64,000 bases of DNA from Roseomonas sp. KE0001 (GTDB taxonomy: Bacteria; Pseudomonadota; Alphaproteobacteria; Acetobacterales; Acetobacteraceae). The stretch covers positions 1 to 64,000 of the forward strand of contig NZ_RCVQ01000008.1 of the NCBI RefSeq assembly GCF_016107285.1, in the 5' to 3' direction. The position numbers and the translations under genes are program-made. Shown here piece by piece: positions 8,152 through 16,391 of the stretch (positions are counted from its first letter, which is position 1; each line of letters starts with the position of its first letter). Under the pieces are notes generated by a model. That model saw only the letters and a program-made list of their open reading frames with translations. It had not been told where the DNA came from and did no database searches.

Positions 8152-10286
8152 GCTTGGTCCTCCGCGATGTCGATCACCGCATCGGCGGCGAAGGCGCCCT
8201 GCCCCTCGGGCATGGCGAAGACGGGGTTGAGGTCGATGCCGGCCAGGCCGGGGCCGGCCTGGTGGGCGAAGACGGACAGGCGCGAGAGCATGGCGGCCAG
8301 CGCCTTGATGTCGGCCGGCGGGCGGCCGCGGGCACCCTGCAGCAGCGGCGCGCCGCGGATCGAGCGGATCAGCGCCTCGGCCTCCGCCTCGCCAAAGGGG
8401 CAGCGGCGGAAGGCGACGTCCTTCAGCACCTCGACGAAGATGCCGCCCAGGCCGAACATGGCGACCGGGCCGAAGACCGGGTCGCGATGCACGCCGAGGA
8501 TGCATTCGACGCCGCCCGAGAGCTGCTTCGCCACCAGCACGCCCTCGATGCGCGCCCGCGGCGCCGCCTCCGCCGCGCGCCGCTTCAGCAGGGCGAAGCC
8601 CTCGCGCACCGCCTCGGCCCCGGTCACGTTCAGCAGCACGCCGCCGATCTCGGACTTGTGCAGGATGTCGGGCGAGAGGATCTTCAGCACCACCGGATAG
8701 CCGAAGCCCTCGGCGGCGGCGACCGCCTCCTCCACCGTGGCGCAGGCGCGCTCGGGCGCGGCGGCGATGCCGGCCTCGCCCAGGATGCGCTTGGCCTCGG
8801 CCTCGCTCGGCGTGCTGGACGGCAGGGCGACGGGCGGCAGGGCCGGTGGCGCCGCGGGCGCGGCGGCGGCGAAGGCGTCGCCGAAGCGGCCCATGGCCTG
8901 GATCGCCACCACGGCGCGCGAGGGATCCTCGAAGACGGTGAAGCCGTCGCTCTCGAACTCGCGGATCTGGTCGGGATTGGCGAGGATGGACAGGACGAAG
9001 AGCCGGTCCGGATGCGCGCGGCGCACCGCGCCCAGCTCGCGCCGGAGATGCGGCGCGACCGAGGCGGCGCCGCCGGTGTGGGTGAAGAAGCAGAGCGCCG
9101 ACTTGTAGCCGCCATCGACCACCATGGACTCGGCGAAGCGGCCGACCAGCGTCAGGTCGTTCAGCGCCTGGGCCGTGCAGTCCACCGGGTTCTGCGGCGC
9201 CGAGAAGGGCACCAGGCCGCGCAGCTTCTCCTGCGCCGCCTGCGGCATGGGCGGCATGGCGAGGCCGGCGGCCTCAGCCGCGTCCGAGATCAGCACGCCC
9301 GCCCCGCCGCTGATGGTCAGCACGCCGAGCGTGTTGCCCACCGGATAGATGCGCTGCGTCGCGAGCCGCGCGATGTCGAGCAGTTCCTCCGTGGTGCGGG
9401 CGCGCACCACGCCGTACTCGGCCAGCACCGCGTCGGTCACGGCGTCGTCGCCGGCGATGGAGGCGGTGTGCGACTTGGCGGCGGCGCTGCCCACGGTGCT
9501 GCGCCCGACCTTCATCATCACCACCGGCTTGCGGTTCCGGCGCGCCAGCTCCAGCGCGGCGAGGAAGCTCTTCGCGTCGCGGATGCCCTCCGAATAGGCG
9601 GCGATCACCTCGGTCCCGTCATCCTGCGCCATCCAGCCGATCATGTCGCCGACATTGAGGTCGGCCTCGTTGCCGGTGGTGACGCAGCAGGAGATGCCGA
9701 GCCCGTGGTCGCGCGCCATGCCGAAAAGGTGCATGCCATAGGCGCCGGACTGGCTGGCGATGCCGATCGGGCCCGGGGTCGGCATGCCGCGCTCGAGGCT
9801 GGTCGAGAAGGTGCCGAAGAAGGCGGTGCGGGCATTGAACAGGCCGAGGCAGTTCGGCCCCAGCACGCGCATGCCGTCGGCGCGGGCCCGGGCCACGATG
9901 CGCGCCTCGGCCTCGGCGCCCGCCTCGCCCATCTCGGCGAAGCCGGCGCTGAACATGATGGCCGCCTTGACGCCGCGCGCGCCCAGCTCCGCCATGGTCG
10001 GCGCCACGGCGGCGGCCGGCACGGCGACGATGGCGACGTCCGGAACCTCCGGCAAGGCCGCGACCGACTGCCAGGCGGGCAGGCCCTGGATCAATCCGCT
10101 CTTGGGGTTCACCGGCAGGATCTTGCCCTGGTAGCCGGCCTCCAGCATCGAGGCGATGGGGCGACCGCCGATGCGCGTGGCATCGGCCGAGGCCCCGACC
10201 ACCGCCACCGAGCGTGGCGAGAGCAGGGCCGAGAGCGCCTCCATGGGCAGCGCGTCCTGGGCAGTCGTGTCTGGCACCGGCGGCAT
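8148..10286 (-). CDS. Acetate/acyl--CoA ligase (ADP-forming) family protein
   Basis: A 712-residue single-chain NDP-forming acyl-CoA synthetase. The CoA-binding Rossmann domain (LSPRSVAVVGASADATRIGG) is followed by succinyl-CoA-ligase-like domains with the phosphohistidine motif KSHTASIAGDD. A C-terminal ATP-grasp domain carries YPVVLKILSPDILHKSEIGG and LGVHRDPVFGPVAMFGLGG. It converts a free carboxylic acid, ATP and CoA to acyl-CoA, ADP and phosphate, so it should activate the operon's substrate. The ATG at 10286 is preferred; an ATG at 10244 also remains possible because homology starts there. It is the first gene of the operon, facing a serine hydrolase gene across a 270-base promoter region. 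Confidence 0.88.
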   Translation of the reverse strand: MPPVPDTTAQDALPMEALSALLSPRSVAVVGASADATRIGGRPIASMLEAGYQGKILPVNPKSGLIQGLPAWQSVAALPEVPDVAIVAVPAAAVAPTMAELGARGVKAAIMFSAGFAEMGEAGAEAEARIVARARADGMRVLGPNCLGLFNARTAFFGTFSTSLERGMPTPGPIGIASQSGAYGMHLFGMARDHGLGISCCVTTGNEADLNVGDMIGWMAQDDGTEVIAAYSEGIRDAKSFLAALELARRNRKPVVMMKVGRSTVGSAAAKSHTASIAGDDAVTDAVLAEYGVVRARTTEELLDIARLATQRIYPVGNTLGVLTISGGAGVLISDAAEAAGLAMPPMPQAAQEKLRGLVPFSAPQNPVDCTAQALNDLTLVGRFAESMVVDGGYKSALCFFTHTGGAASVAPHLRRELGAVRRAHPDRLFVLSILANPDQIREFESDGFTVFEDPSRAVVAIQAMGRFGDAFAAAAPAAPPALPPVALPSSTPSEAEAKRILGEAGIAAAPERACATVEEAVAAAEGFGYPVVLKILSPDILHKSEIGGVLLNVTGAEAVREGFALLKRRAAEAAPRARIEGVLVAKQLSGGVECILGVHRDPVFGPVAMFGLGGIFVEVLKDVAFRRCPFGEAEAEALIRSIRGAPLLQGARGRPPADIKALAAMLSRLSVFAHQAGPGLAGIDLNPVFAMPEGQGAFAADAVIDIAEDQA

Positions 10287-10432
10287 CCTTGTCCGGGCGG
10301 GAGGCCGCGCCGCGCCCTCGGCCCGGCCGCCGCCACCCGCCTGCTTTCCTTCCCCGGGCCCGCCCGGCTGTGGACCGGCCCCTCTGAACTTGGCGCGCAG
10401 GCTAGACGCCTCCCCGCATCTATTCAATATGC

Positions 10433-10445
10433 GGAATACCATTCC
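10433..10445. promoter_or_regulatory. Candidate IclR-type operator, catabolic operon promoter
   Basis: The divergent intergenic region 10287-10556 contains an AT-richer island with the palindrome GGAAT-ACC-ATTCC. It is extended to CGGAAT/ATTCCG at 10432-10446. The same half-sites with the same three-base spacing occur at 62061-62073, next to an iclR gene. The site lies about 147 bases upstream of the ligase start and 111 bases upstream of the serine hydrolase start, a suitable place to control either. I see nothing else definable in this gap. Confidence 0.5.
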
Positions 10446-10556
10446 GATGCGGGAAGATCGGGGCTCTCAAAGCCCCCCTTGGGGCCCCGTGGGCTCGACG
10501 CGGCGAAGCGGCTGGCGCAGGATCCTCCTCCCTCTTTCCGGCCGTGGAGCCCGCCC

Positions 10557-11768
10557 ATGGATCTCGTCCCGCCCGAGAGGCTCGGCCTCTGCCCGCAGCG
10601 CCTGCGCCGGATCGAGGGATGGGCGGAGCGGCTGGTGGCCGAAGGCAAGCTGCCCGGCCTCACCACCATGGTCGCCCGGCGGGGGCGGGTCGCGCATCTG
10701 CACAGCACGGGCCTGGCCGAGATCGCGTCCGGCACGCCGATGCGGCCGGAGACCATCTTCCGCATCTATTCCATGACCAAGCCGCTCACCAGCCTGGCCA
10801 TCCTGATGCTCTATGAGGAAGGCGGTTTCCAGCTCGACGATCCCATCACCCGCTTCCTGCCGGACTTCGCGAACATGCGCGTCTGCACCGGCGGCGCGCG
10901 CGGCCGGCTGGAGACGGTGCCGGCGCGGCGCGACATCACCTTCCGCGACCTGCTGACCCACACCTCCGGCCTGACCTACGGCTTCATGCAGGCGACACTG
11001 GTCGACGCGCTCTACCGGGAGCGCGGCGTGGACTTCCAGACCGCCGAGAGCAGCCTGGCCGCGGTGGTGGCCGAGGCCGCGCGGCTGCCGCTGATCGCCC
11101 AGCCTGGCGAGGCCTGGAACTACAGCATCGCCACCGACGTGCTGGGCCATCTGGTGGCGGTGATCTCGGGCGAACCCTTCGAGGTCTTCCTGCGCCGGCG
11201 CGTCATCGAGCCGCTCGGCATGGTGGATACCGACTTCCACGTGCCGCCGGAGAAGCATCACCGCCTCGCCGCCAACTACGCCCACGGCCCGGACGGCCTT
11301 GCCGTCATCGATGCGCCGGCCGGCAGCCGCTACCTCCGGCCGCGCGCGGTCTGCTCGGGCGGCGGCGGCCTGGTCTCCACCGTCGCCGACTACTGGCGCT
11401 TCTGCCAGCTCATGCTGAACAAGGGGGCGCTCGAGGGCACCCGCCTGCTCGGCCGCAAGACGGTGGCGCTGATGACCGCCAACCACCTGAACGGCGACAT
11501 GGCGGCGATGGGCCAGGCGCGCTGGTCGGAATCCACGGCCGAGGGCATCGGCTTCGGGCTGGGCTTCTCGGTCATGCTCGATCCGGCCCGGGCGCAGATC
11601 CTCGGCACGCCGGGCGAATATGCCTGGGGCGGTGCCGCCTCCACCGCCTTCTGGATCGATCCAGCGGAGGAGATGGCGGTGATCCTGATGACCCAGCTCA
11701 CCCCTTCCTCGACCTGGCCGATCCGGCGCGAGCTGCGCGTGCTGAGCTATCAGGCGGTGATCGACTGA
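10557..11768 (+). CDS. Serine hydrolase (beta-lactamase-like, family VIII esterase type)
   Basis: A 403-residue serine hydrolase of the class C beta-lactamase/family VIII esterase fold. The SxxK nucleophile motif is SMTK near residue 72 (IYSMTKPLTS), with the HTSGLTYG stretch after it, and the Tyr motif lies in AWNYSIATDVLGH. No signal peptide is evident, so it is probably cytoplasmic, unlike true beta-lactamases. It is divergent from the acyl-CoA operon and shares its promoter region. Release of an acid from an ester or lactone for that operon is an attractive inference, but no substrate can be assigned. The start is the ATG at MDLVPPERLG; sequence upstream of it lacks family similarity. Confidence 0.82.
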   Translation: MDLVPPERLGLCPQRLRRIEGWAERLVAEGKLPGLTTMVARRGRVAHLHSTGLAEIASGTPMRPETIFRIYSMTKPLTSLAILMLYEEGGFQLDDPITRFLPDFANMRVCTGGARGRLETVPARRDITFRDLLTHTSGLTYGFMQATLVDALYRERGVDFQTAESSLAAVVAEAARLPLIAQPGEAWNYSIATDVLGHLVAVISGEPFEVFLRRRVIEPLGMVDTDFHVPPEKHHRLAANYAHGPDGLAVIDAPAGSRYLRPRAVCSGGGGLVSTVADYWRFCQLMLNKGALEGTRLLGRKTVALMTANHLNGDMAAMGQARWSESTAEGIGFGLGFSVMLDPARAQILGTPGEYAWGGAASTAFWIDPAEEMAVILMTQLTPSSTWPIRRELRVLSYQAVID

Positions 11769-11780
11769 GGGGCGCCCTCA
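11766..11780. terminator. Small hairpin between convergent genes
   Basis: TGAGGG-GCG-CCCTCA forms a 6-bp stem that contains the stop codons of both convergent genes. No T-tract follows on either strand, so a role as intrinsic terminator is only weakly supported. Confidence 0.3.
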
Positions 11781-12152
11781 CAGGCAGTCGGAGGCCAGGA
11801 ACACCGGGAGCCCCGTCCAGAGCGTCGCCATCAGGCCGAAGGCCGCGCCGCCGATGGCGAGGACGCGGCGGAACTGGCGCTCGCCATTGTCGAGCGGCCC
11901 GGGCGCCCAGGCCCAGGCCAGCAGCCCCGCCAGCAGCAGCAGGTGCAGGCCCCAGACACCCAGCGCCACCAGCCGCTGCAGGCTGAGGCCGAACCCGCCC
12001 GCCCCGTCCCAGGGCCGGTCCCAGCCCCAGGCGCAGCCCAGCGAGACGGCGACGTAGAGCGCCAGGAAGGCGAGGCTCCAGAGGATGAAGGCCCCGGTGG
12101 CGACCAGGATGCCCGGAACGCGGCTCTGGACGGTGCGCCCCGGCGCGCTCAT
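11778..12152 (-). CDS. Small membrane protein of the cytochrome oxidase locus
   Basis: A 124-residue hydrophobic protein with three predicted membrane segments: around residues 14-34 (ILVATGAFILWSLAFLALYV), 57-75 and 93-115. It is translationally coupled to the upstream oxidase gene through a 4-base ATGA overlap. It resembles the small, poorly conserved accessory proteins found at the ends of cytochrome oxidase operons. I do not recognise a named family. A structural or assembly role in the oxidase is inferred from position only. Confidence 0.7.
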   Translation of the reverse strand: MSAPGRTVQSRVPGILVATGAFILWSLAFLALYVAVSLGCAWGWDRPWDGAGGFGLSLQRLVALGVWGLHLLLLAGLLAWAWAPGPLDNGERQFRRVLAIGGAAFGLMATLWTGLPVFLASDCL

Positions 12153-14659
12153 GGCGCGGCCAGCCAGGGCCAGAGTTGCAGCAGCAGCAGCGCCGCCACG
12201 CCGGAGAGGGCCGTATAGCCCTGCCACAGCCCGGTGTTGCGCGGCGCCAAGTCCCGCAGCGCCGAGACATAGCCCGCCCGGCAGCGCGCCAGGGTGAAGC
12301 CCGCCATCACCGCCCCCAGCCCGGCATGCAGCGCGACGTACAGGCCGAGGACCAGCGCCGTCGCCGCATAGGCATGGCCGGTGAAGTCCTGCCCCCGCCA
12401 GAGCGGCAGGGCCGCGAAGGCGAAGGCGGCCAGCAGCCCGGCCAGGGCGCCGAGGCCCATGAGCCAGGAACAGGCCCCGGTTCCGCCGCGGCGCAGGCTG
12501 GCCCGGGCCAGCAGCGTCGCCAGCGGCGCCGCCAGCAGCCCGGCGAGGCCGAGAGCGGAGAGCCAGGGATCGAAGGCCAGCAGCGCCGGCGGCGGCCAGC
12601 CGGGCGCGACCAGGGCGAGGAACAGCGCGCCGAAGGCCAGCGAGGCGAAGAAGGCGGCATCGGCCACCAGTAGCAGCCCCATGCCGAGGAAGCCCGGCTG
12701 GGCCGGCGCCACCATGTGCAGCGGCAGGAAGAGCCCCTCCCCCGCCGCCACCCGCGCCGGATCGCGCCGCGCCCCCAGGCTCCAGCACCAGATCCAGCCG
12801 ACCGTCAGCACGCCGGCGAGGCCGAGGCCGGTCAGCCAATAGGCCTTGAGCAGCAGGCCCAGGAAGCAGAGGGCCGTGGCCAGGCCAAGCGCCAGCGGCA
12901 GGAAGCTCGGGCGCGGCAGCAGGATGACCTGCTCCGGCCGCCCGCTCACCGCCTCGACGCCCAGCGTCTCCATCCAGCCATGCCGGGGCGTGCCGAGGAC
13001 GTGCATCCCCACCGCCGCCTCCTGGCCGAGGCGCGGGCGGTCCGCCAGCGGGTCGCGGCTCTCGGCGGGCGGCAGGCTGGCGAAGTTGTAGCTCGGCGGC
13101 GGCAGCGGCATGGCCCATTCCAGCGTCTCCGCGCCCCAGGGGTTGCGCGGCGCGCGGCGGCCGAAGCGGCGCAGCAGCAGCATGTCCACGGCGAAGAGGG
13201 CGAAGCCGATGGCGCTGAGGAAGCCGCCCACGGAGGAGAGCAGGTTCAGCCAGTCCCAGCCGATGCCGGCCGGATAGGTATAGACCCGGCGCGGCATGCC
13301 GAGCAGCCCGGTCAGGTGCATCAGCAGGAAGGTCATGTTGACGCCGATGAAGACCAGCCAGAAGGCGGCATGGCCCAGATGGTAGATGGGCATCCGCCCG
13401 GTGACGTGCGGCAGCCAGTAGTAGGCGCCCGCCATCAGCGGGAAGACGAAGCCGCCGATCAGCACGTAGTGCAGGTGCGCGACGACGAAGTAGCTGTCAT
13501 GCACCTGCCAGTCGAAGGGCACGGCGGCGACCATCACCCCGGTCAGCCCGCCATTGACGAAGATGAAGAAGAAGCCGAGCAGATAGAGCATCGGCAGGTC
13601 GAAGCGCGGCCGGCCCTTCAGCAGCGTGGCCAGCCAGGCGAAGATCTGCACCGCCGTGGGGATCGCCACCGCCATGCTGGCCGCGGAGAAGAAGCCCAGC
13701 GCCATGTGCGGGATGCCGACGGCGAACATGTGGTGCACCCAGAGGCCGAAGCTCAGGAACCCCATGGCGACCAGGGCCAGCACGATCCAGTTGTAGCCGA
13801 CCAGCCGGTGGCGGGCGAAGACCGGCAGGATGGTCGAGATCACCCCCGCCGCCGGCAGGAAGATGATGTAGACCTCCGGATGGCCGAACAGCCAGAAGAG
13901 GTGCTGCCAGAGCAGGGGGTCGCCGCCGCGCGTCGGGTCGAAGAAGGGCAGGCCGAAGGCGCGCTCCACCTCCAGCAGGATGCTGCCGAGGATCAGCGGC
14001 GGGAAGCCCACCAGCATCATCACCGCCGTCACCAGCATGTACCAGGCGAAGATCGGCATCCGCGCCAGCGACATGCCCGGCGCGCGCATCTTCAGGATGC
14101 TGGCGGTGATCTCCACCGCCGCGCTGACCGCCGAGATCTCGACGAAGGTGATGCCGAGCAGCCAGACATCGGCGTTGATTCCCGGCGTGTAGGTCGAGGA
14201 GGAAAGCGGCGTGTACATGAACCAGCCGCCATCGGGCGCGATGCCCAGCAGCATGGCGAGGATGATGAAGCCGCCGCCCAGCAGGTAGCACCAGTAGCCA
14301 TAGGCGGAGAGGCGCGGGAAGGCGAGGTCGCGCGCGCCAAGCATCTTCGGCAGCAGGTACATCGCCAGCCCTTCGAGCATCGGGATGGCGAAGAGGAACA
14401 TCATTACCGTGCCGTGCATGGTGAAGACCTGGTTGTAGAGGCCGGGCGGCATGAAGGTGTTGCCCGGCGTCGCCAGCTGGGCGCGGATCAGCATGGCCAG
14501 CACGCCGCCGATGGCGAAGAAGACGAAGGCCGTGACCATGAAGCGCAGCCCGACCACCGTGTGGTTCACGGCGGCGAGGCGGCCGAGGCCGGGCGGCGTG
14601 CCCCAGATCGCCTCCAGCGCGCGGTGGCGGCGGATCGGGTCGGGCGGAAGGGCGTTCAT
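12149..14659 (-). CDS. ctaD: Cytochrome c oxidase subunit I/III fusion
   Basis: An 836-residue fusion. The N-terminal 560 residues or so are heme-copper oxidase subunit I: 12 membrane helices with the copper-site motif HPEVYIIFLPAAG, the HHMFAVGIP stretch and a late HDSYFVVAHLHYVL motif that holds heme ligands. The C-terminal 230 or so residues form a separate bundle of five to seven helices with the subunit III pattern (HAYAATALVLGLYVALHAGL). It reduces O2 and pumps protons in the inner membrane. The ATG at 14659 begins MNALPPDPIRRH and overlaps the coxB stop by four bases. Subunit I/III fusions are known in other bacterial aa3/caa3 oxidases. Confidence 0.93.
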   Translation of the reverse strand: MNALPPDPIRRHRALEAIWGTPPGLGRLAAVNHTVVGLRFMVTAFVFFAIGGVLAMLIRAQLATPGNTFMPPGLYNQVFTMHGTVMMFLFAIPMLEGLAMYLLPKMLGARDLAFPRLSAYGYWCYLLGGGFIILAMLLGIAPDGGWFMYTPLSSSTYTPGINADVWLLGITFVEISAVSAAVEITASILKMRAPGMSLARMPIFAWYMLVTAVMMLVGFPPLILGSILLEVERAFGLPFFDPTRGGDPLLWQHLFWLFGHPEVYIIFLPAAGVISTILPVFARHRLVGYNWIVLALVAMGFLSFGLWVHHMFAVGIPHMALGFFSAASMAVAIPTAVQIFAWLATLLKGRPRFDLPMLYLLGFFFIFVNGGLTGVMVAAVPFDWQVHDSYFVVAHLHYVLIGGFVFPLMAGAYYWLPHVTGRMPIYHLGHAAFWLVFIGVNMTFLLMHLTGLLGMPRRVYTYPAGIGWDWLNLLSSVGGFLSAIGFALFAVDMLLLRRFGRRAPRNPWGAETLEWAMPLPPPSYNFASLPPAESRDPLADRPRLGQEAAVGMHVLGTPRHGWMETLGVEAVSGRPEQVILLPRPSFLPLALGLATALCFLGLLLKAYWLTGLGLAGVLTVGWIWCWSLGARRDPARVAAGEGLFLPLHMVAPAQPGFLGMGLLLVADAAFFASLAFGALFLALVAPGWPPPALLAFDPWLSALGLAGLLAAPLATLLARASLRRGGTGACSWLMGLGALAGLLAAFAFAALPLWRGQDFTGHAYAATALVLGLYVALHAGLGAVMAGFTLARCRAGYVSALRDLAPRNTGLWQGYTALSGVAALLLLQLWPWLAAP

Positions 14660-15387
14660 GGGCTGCGCTCCGGCACCGGATTGGCGGTCGGGGTGAGGCG
14701 CAGCCCGGCCAGGGCGGCGGCATAGTCCTCGGGCGCGTGGGCGCGCACGCGGAAGCGCATCCGCGTGTGCTCCAGGCCGCAGAACTCGGCGCATTGCCCC
14801 TCGTAGAGGCCGGGCGCGTCGGCCTGCAGGCGCAGCAGGTTCTCATGGCCCGGAATGGCGTCCAGCTTGCCGGCCAGGCGCGGCACCCAGAAGCTGTGGA
14901 TCACATCCGCCGCCGTCAGCCGCAGGTCGACCGGCACGCCCACCGGGATGTGCAGCTCGTCGGTGGTGCGGATGGCGCGCCCCGCCGCGTCGTACTGCGT
15001 GAAGGTCCAGAACCACTGCCGCGCCTCGCCCTCGGCGCGCACCACGCGCGGGCCGGGATGCGGCAGCAAGGCCTCCCCCGCGCGCAGCGAGACGACCAGC
15101 AGCACGGCCAGCACCGCCAGCGGGAAGGCCAGCCCGCCACCGGCCAGGAAGCGCCCGGCATCCAGGCCGCGCCCGCGCCGGCGCGGCAGCACGGCATAGA
15201 GCGCGAGGCCGCAGACGCCGAGCAGGATCAAGCTGGCGCCGGCGAACATCACCCACCAGAGCGTGGCCACCGCCGCCGCGCCGGGCCCCGCCGGGTCGAG
15301 CACCGACTGGGGGCCGGAGCAGGCGGCGAGAAGCGGCAGGGCCGCCGGCAACCCCACCCGCCAGCCGCCGCTTAAAGCCGCATCCAC
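14656..15387 (-). CDS. coxB: Cytochrome c oxidase subunit II
   Basis: A protein of about 243 residues with a lipoprotein-like signal (LPAALPLLAACSG, with lipobox LAAC), two membrane helices (residues about 48-70 and 83-102) and a periplasmic CuA domain. All CuA ligands are visible: His in HSFWVP, then GQCAEFCGLEHTRMRF with both Cys, the bridging Glu, His and Met. There is no C-terminal cytochrome c domain, so this is an aa3-type, not caa3-type, subunit. The start is uncertain: GTG at 15387 or GTG at 15357, the latter leaving a short lipoprotein signal. It couples to the subunit I/III gene by a 4-base overlap. Confidence 0.88.
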   Translation of the reverse strand: MDAALSGGWRVGLPAALPLLAACSGPQSVLDPAGPGAAAVATLWWVMFAGASLILLGVCGLALYAVLPRRRGRGLDAGRFLAGGGLAFPLAVLAVLLVVSLRAGEALLPHPGPRVVRAEGEARQWFWTFTQYDAAGRAIRTTDELHIPVGVPVDLRLTAADVIHSFWVPRLAGKLDAIPGHENLLRLQADAPGLYEGQCAEFCGLEHTRMRFRVRAHAPEDYAAALAGLRLTPTANPVPERSP

Positions 15388-15417
15388 GCCACGCCGCAGC
15401 CGGGAGGGCCGTGCCTC

Positions 15418-15912
15418 ATGTCGAATTCGATTCCTGAACTCAGCGGCGACGCCGTCGGCTCCAAGGTCGCCGTCGCGGGTCATCCGATCCATGCCATGCT
15501 GGTCGCCTTTCCGATCGCGCTGGTGATGGCGACACTGGCCTGCGACGTTTTCTACTGGTGGTCGGCCGATCCCTTCTGGGTCCGGGCCGGGCTGTGGGCC
15601 AGCGGCGCCGCCTTCGGGCTTGGCCTGCTCGCCGGCCTGTCCGGCACCGCCGAGCTGCTGCTGGTGCGCGACATCCGCCGCCACAGCGCCGGATGGACCC
15701 ATTTCGTGGCCGCGGTGATGCTGCTCTCCGTCGCCGGCGCCAACTGGGCGCTGCGGCTGTTCGAGGGGGGGCCGGCCGAGCTCGGCACGCCCCTGCCCTG
15801 GGGTCTGTTCCTCTCGGTCCTGGCCGCGGTCTTCGTCGGGCTGGCGGGCTGGCATGGCGGCAAGCTGGTGTTCGAGCATCAGATCGGCCTCATGCTCTCG
15901 GGCGACGACTGA
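15418..15912 (+). CDS. DUF2231 membrane protein
   Basis: A 164-residue membrane protein with four hydrophobic segments and the DUF2231 opening HPIHAMLVAFPIALVMA. DUF2231 proteins are heme-like-site or redox-associated membrane proteins of unproven function. The gene lies on the opposite strand between coxB and the CopD-like gene. Its 3' end overlaps the convergent CopD-like gene by 34 bases, and its start is only 30 bases from the chosen coxB start. Membership of the oxidase locus suggests a role in oxidase function or membrane redox chemistry; that is inference. Confidence 0.85.
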   Translation: MSNSIPELSGDAVGSKVAVAGHPIHAMLVAFPIALVMATLACDVFYWWSADPFWVRAGLWASGAAFGLGLLAGLSGTAELLLVRDIRRHSAGWTHFVAAVMLLSVAGANWALRLFEGGPAELGTPLPWGLFLSVLAAVFVGLAGWHGGKLVFEHQIGLMLSGDD

Positions 15913-16391
15913 TAGAGCTCCTGCCCCTTCCCCGGCTGGCGCAGCCAGTCGGGGAAGACGCCGTCGCCGATCCCGGGCTTGCCCAGCACCAGCAGCAGCA
16001 CCACCAGGATCAGCAGGCAGGCGGTGACGATCATCAGGATGCTGCGCCAGCGCGCGTAGCAGCGCTCCGGCTCCGCCAGCAGCCCGAGCACATGGCCGCA
16101 GTACATGTGCAGCGCCACCATCCCCCCCACCACCATCAGCTTCAGGAAGAGCCAGGGCACCAGCACGCCATAGGCGAAGATCAGCCCGGTGCCGGTGGTG
16201 ATGGCCAGCACCGCCGCCGGCGAGACGATGGCGCGGTAGCCGACCCAGGTGAACTTCCAGAGCTGCCTCAGTTGCGGCCCGGACGGATGGCGGGCACGGC
16301 CGATGAAGAGGCTCGGCAGGAAGATCAGCCCGGCGCACCAGACGCAGAGCGTGGCGATATGCGCGGCCTTCAGCCAGGCCATCTCAGGCAT
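15879..16391 (-). CDS. CopD-like/HemJ-like membrane protein
   Basis: A 170-residue protein with four or five membrane segments. The first has the pattern WLKAAHIATLCVWCAGLIFL and is followed by LPSLFIGRARH. The arrangement (a His in the first helix, an Arg-rich loop, WLFLKLMVVGGMVALHMYCG) is like the CopD/HemJ group of heme-binding membrane proteins. It overlaps ctaG by eight bases, so both belong to the oxidase assembly unit. Possible jobs are copper or heme handling for the oxidase. HemJ itself (protoporphyrinogen oxidase) is usually slightly shorter, so I keep the general call. Confidence 0.72.
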   Translation of the reverse strand: MPEMAWLKAAHIATLCVWCAGLIFLPSLFIGRARHPSGPQLRQLWKFTWVGYRAIVSPAAVLAITTGTGLIFAYGVLVPWLFLKLMVVGGMVALHMYCGHVLGLLAEPERCYARWRSILMIVTACLLILVVLLLVLGKPGIGDGVFPDWLRQPGKGQELYQSSPESMRPI

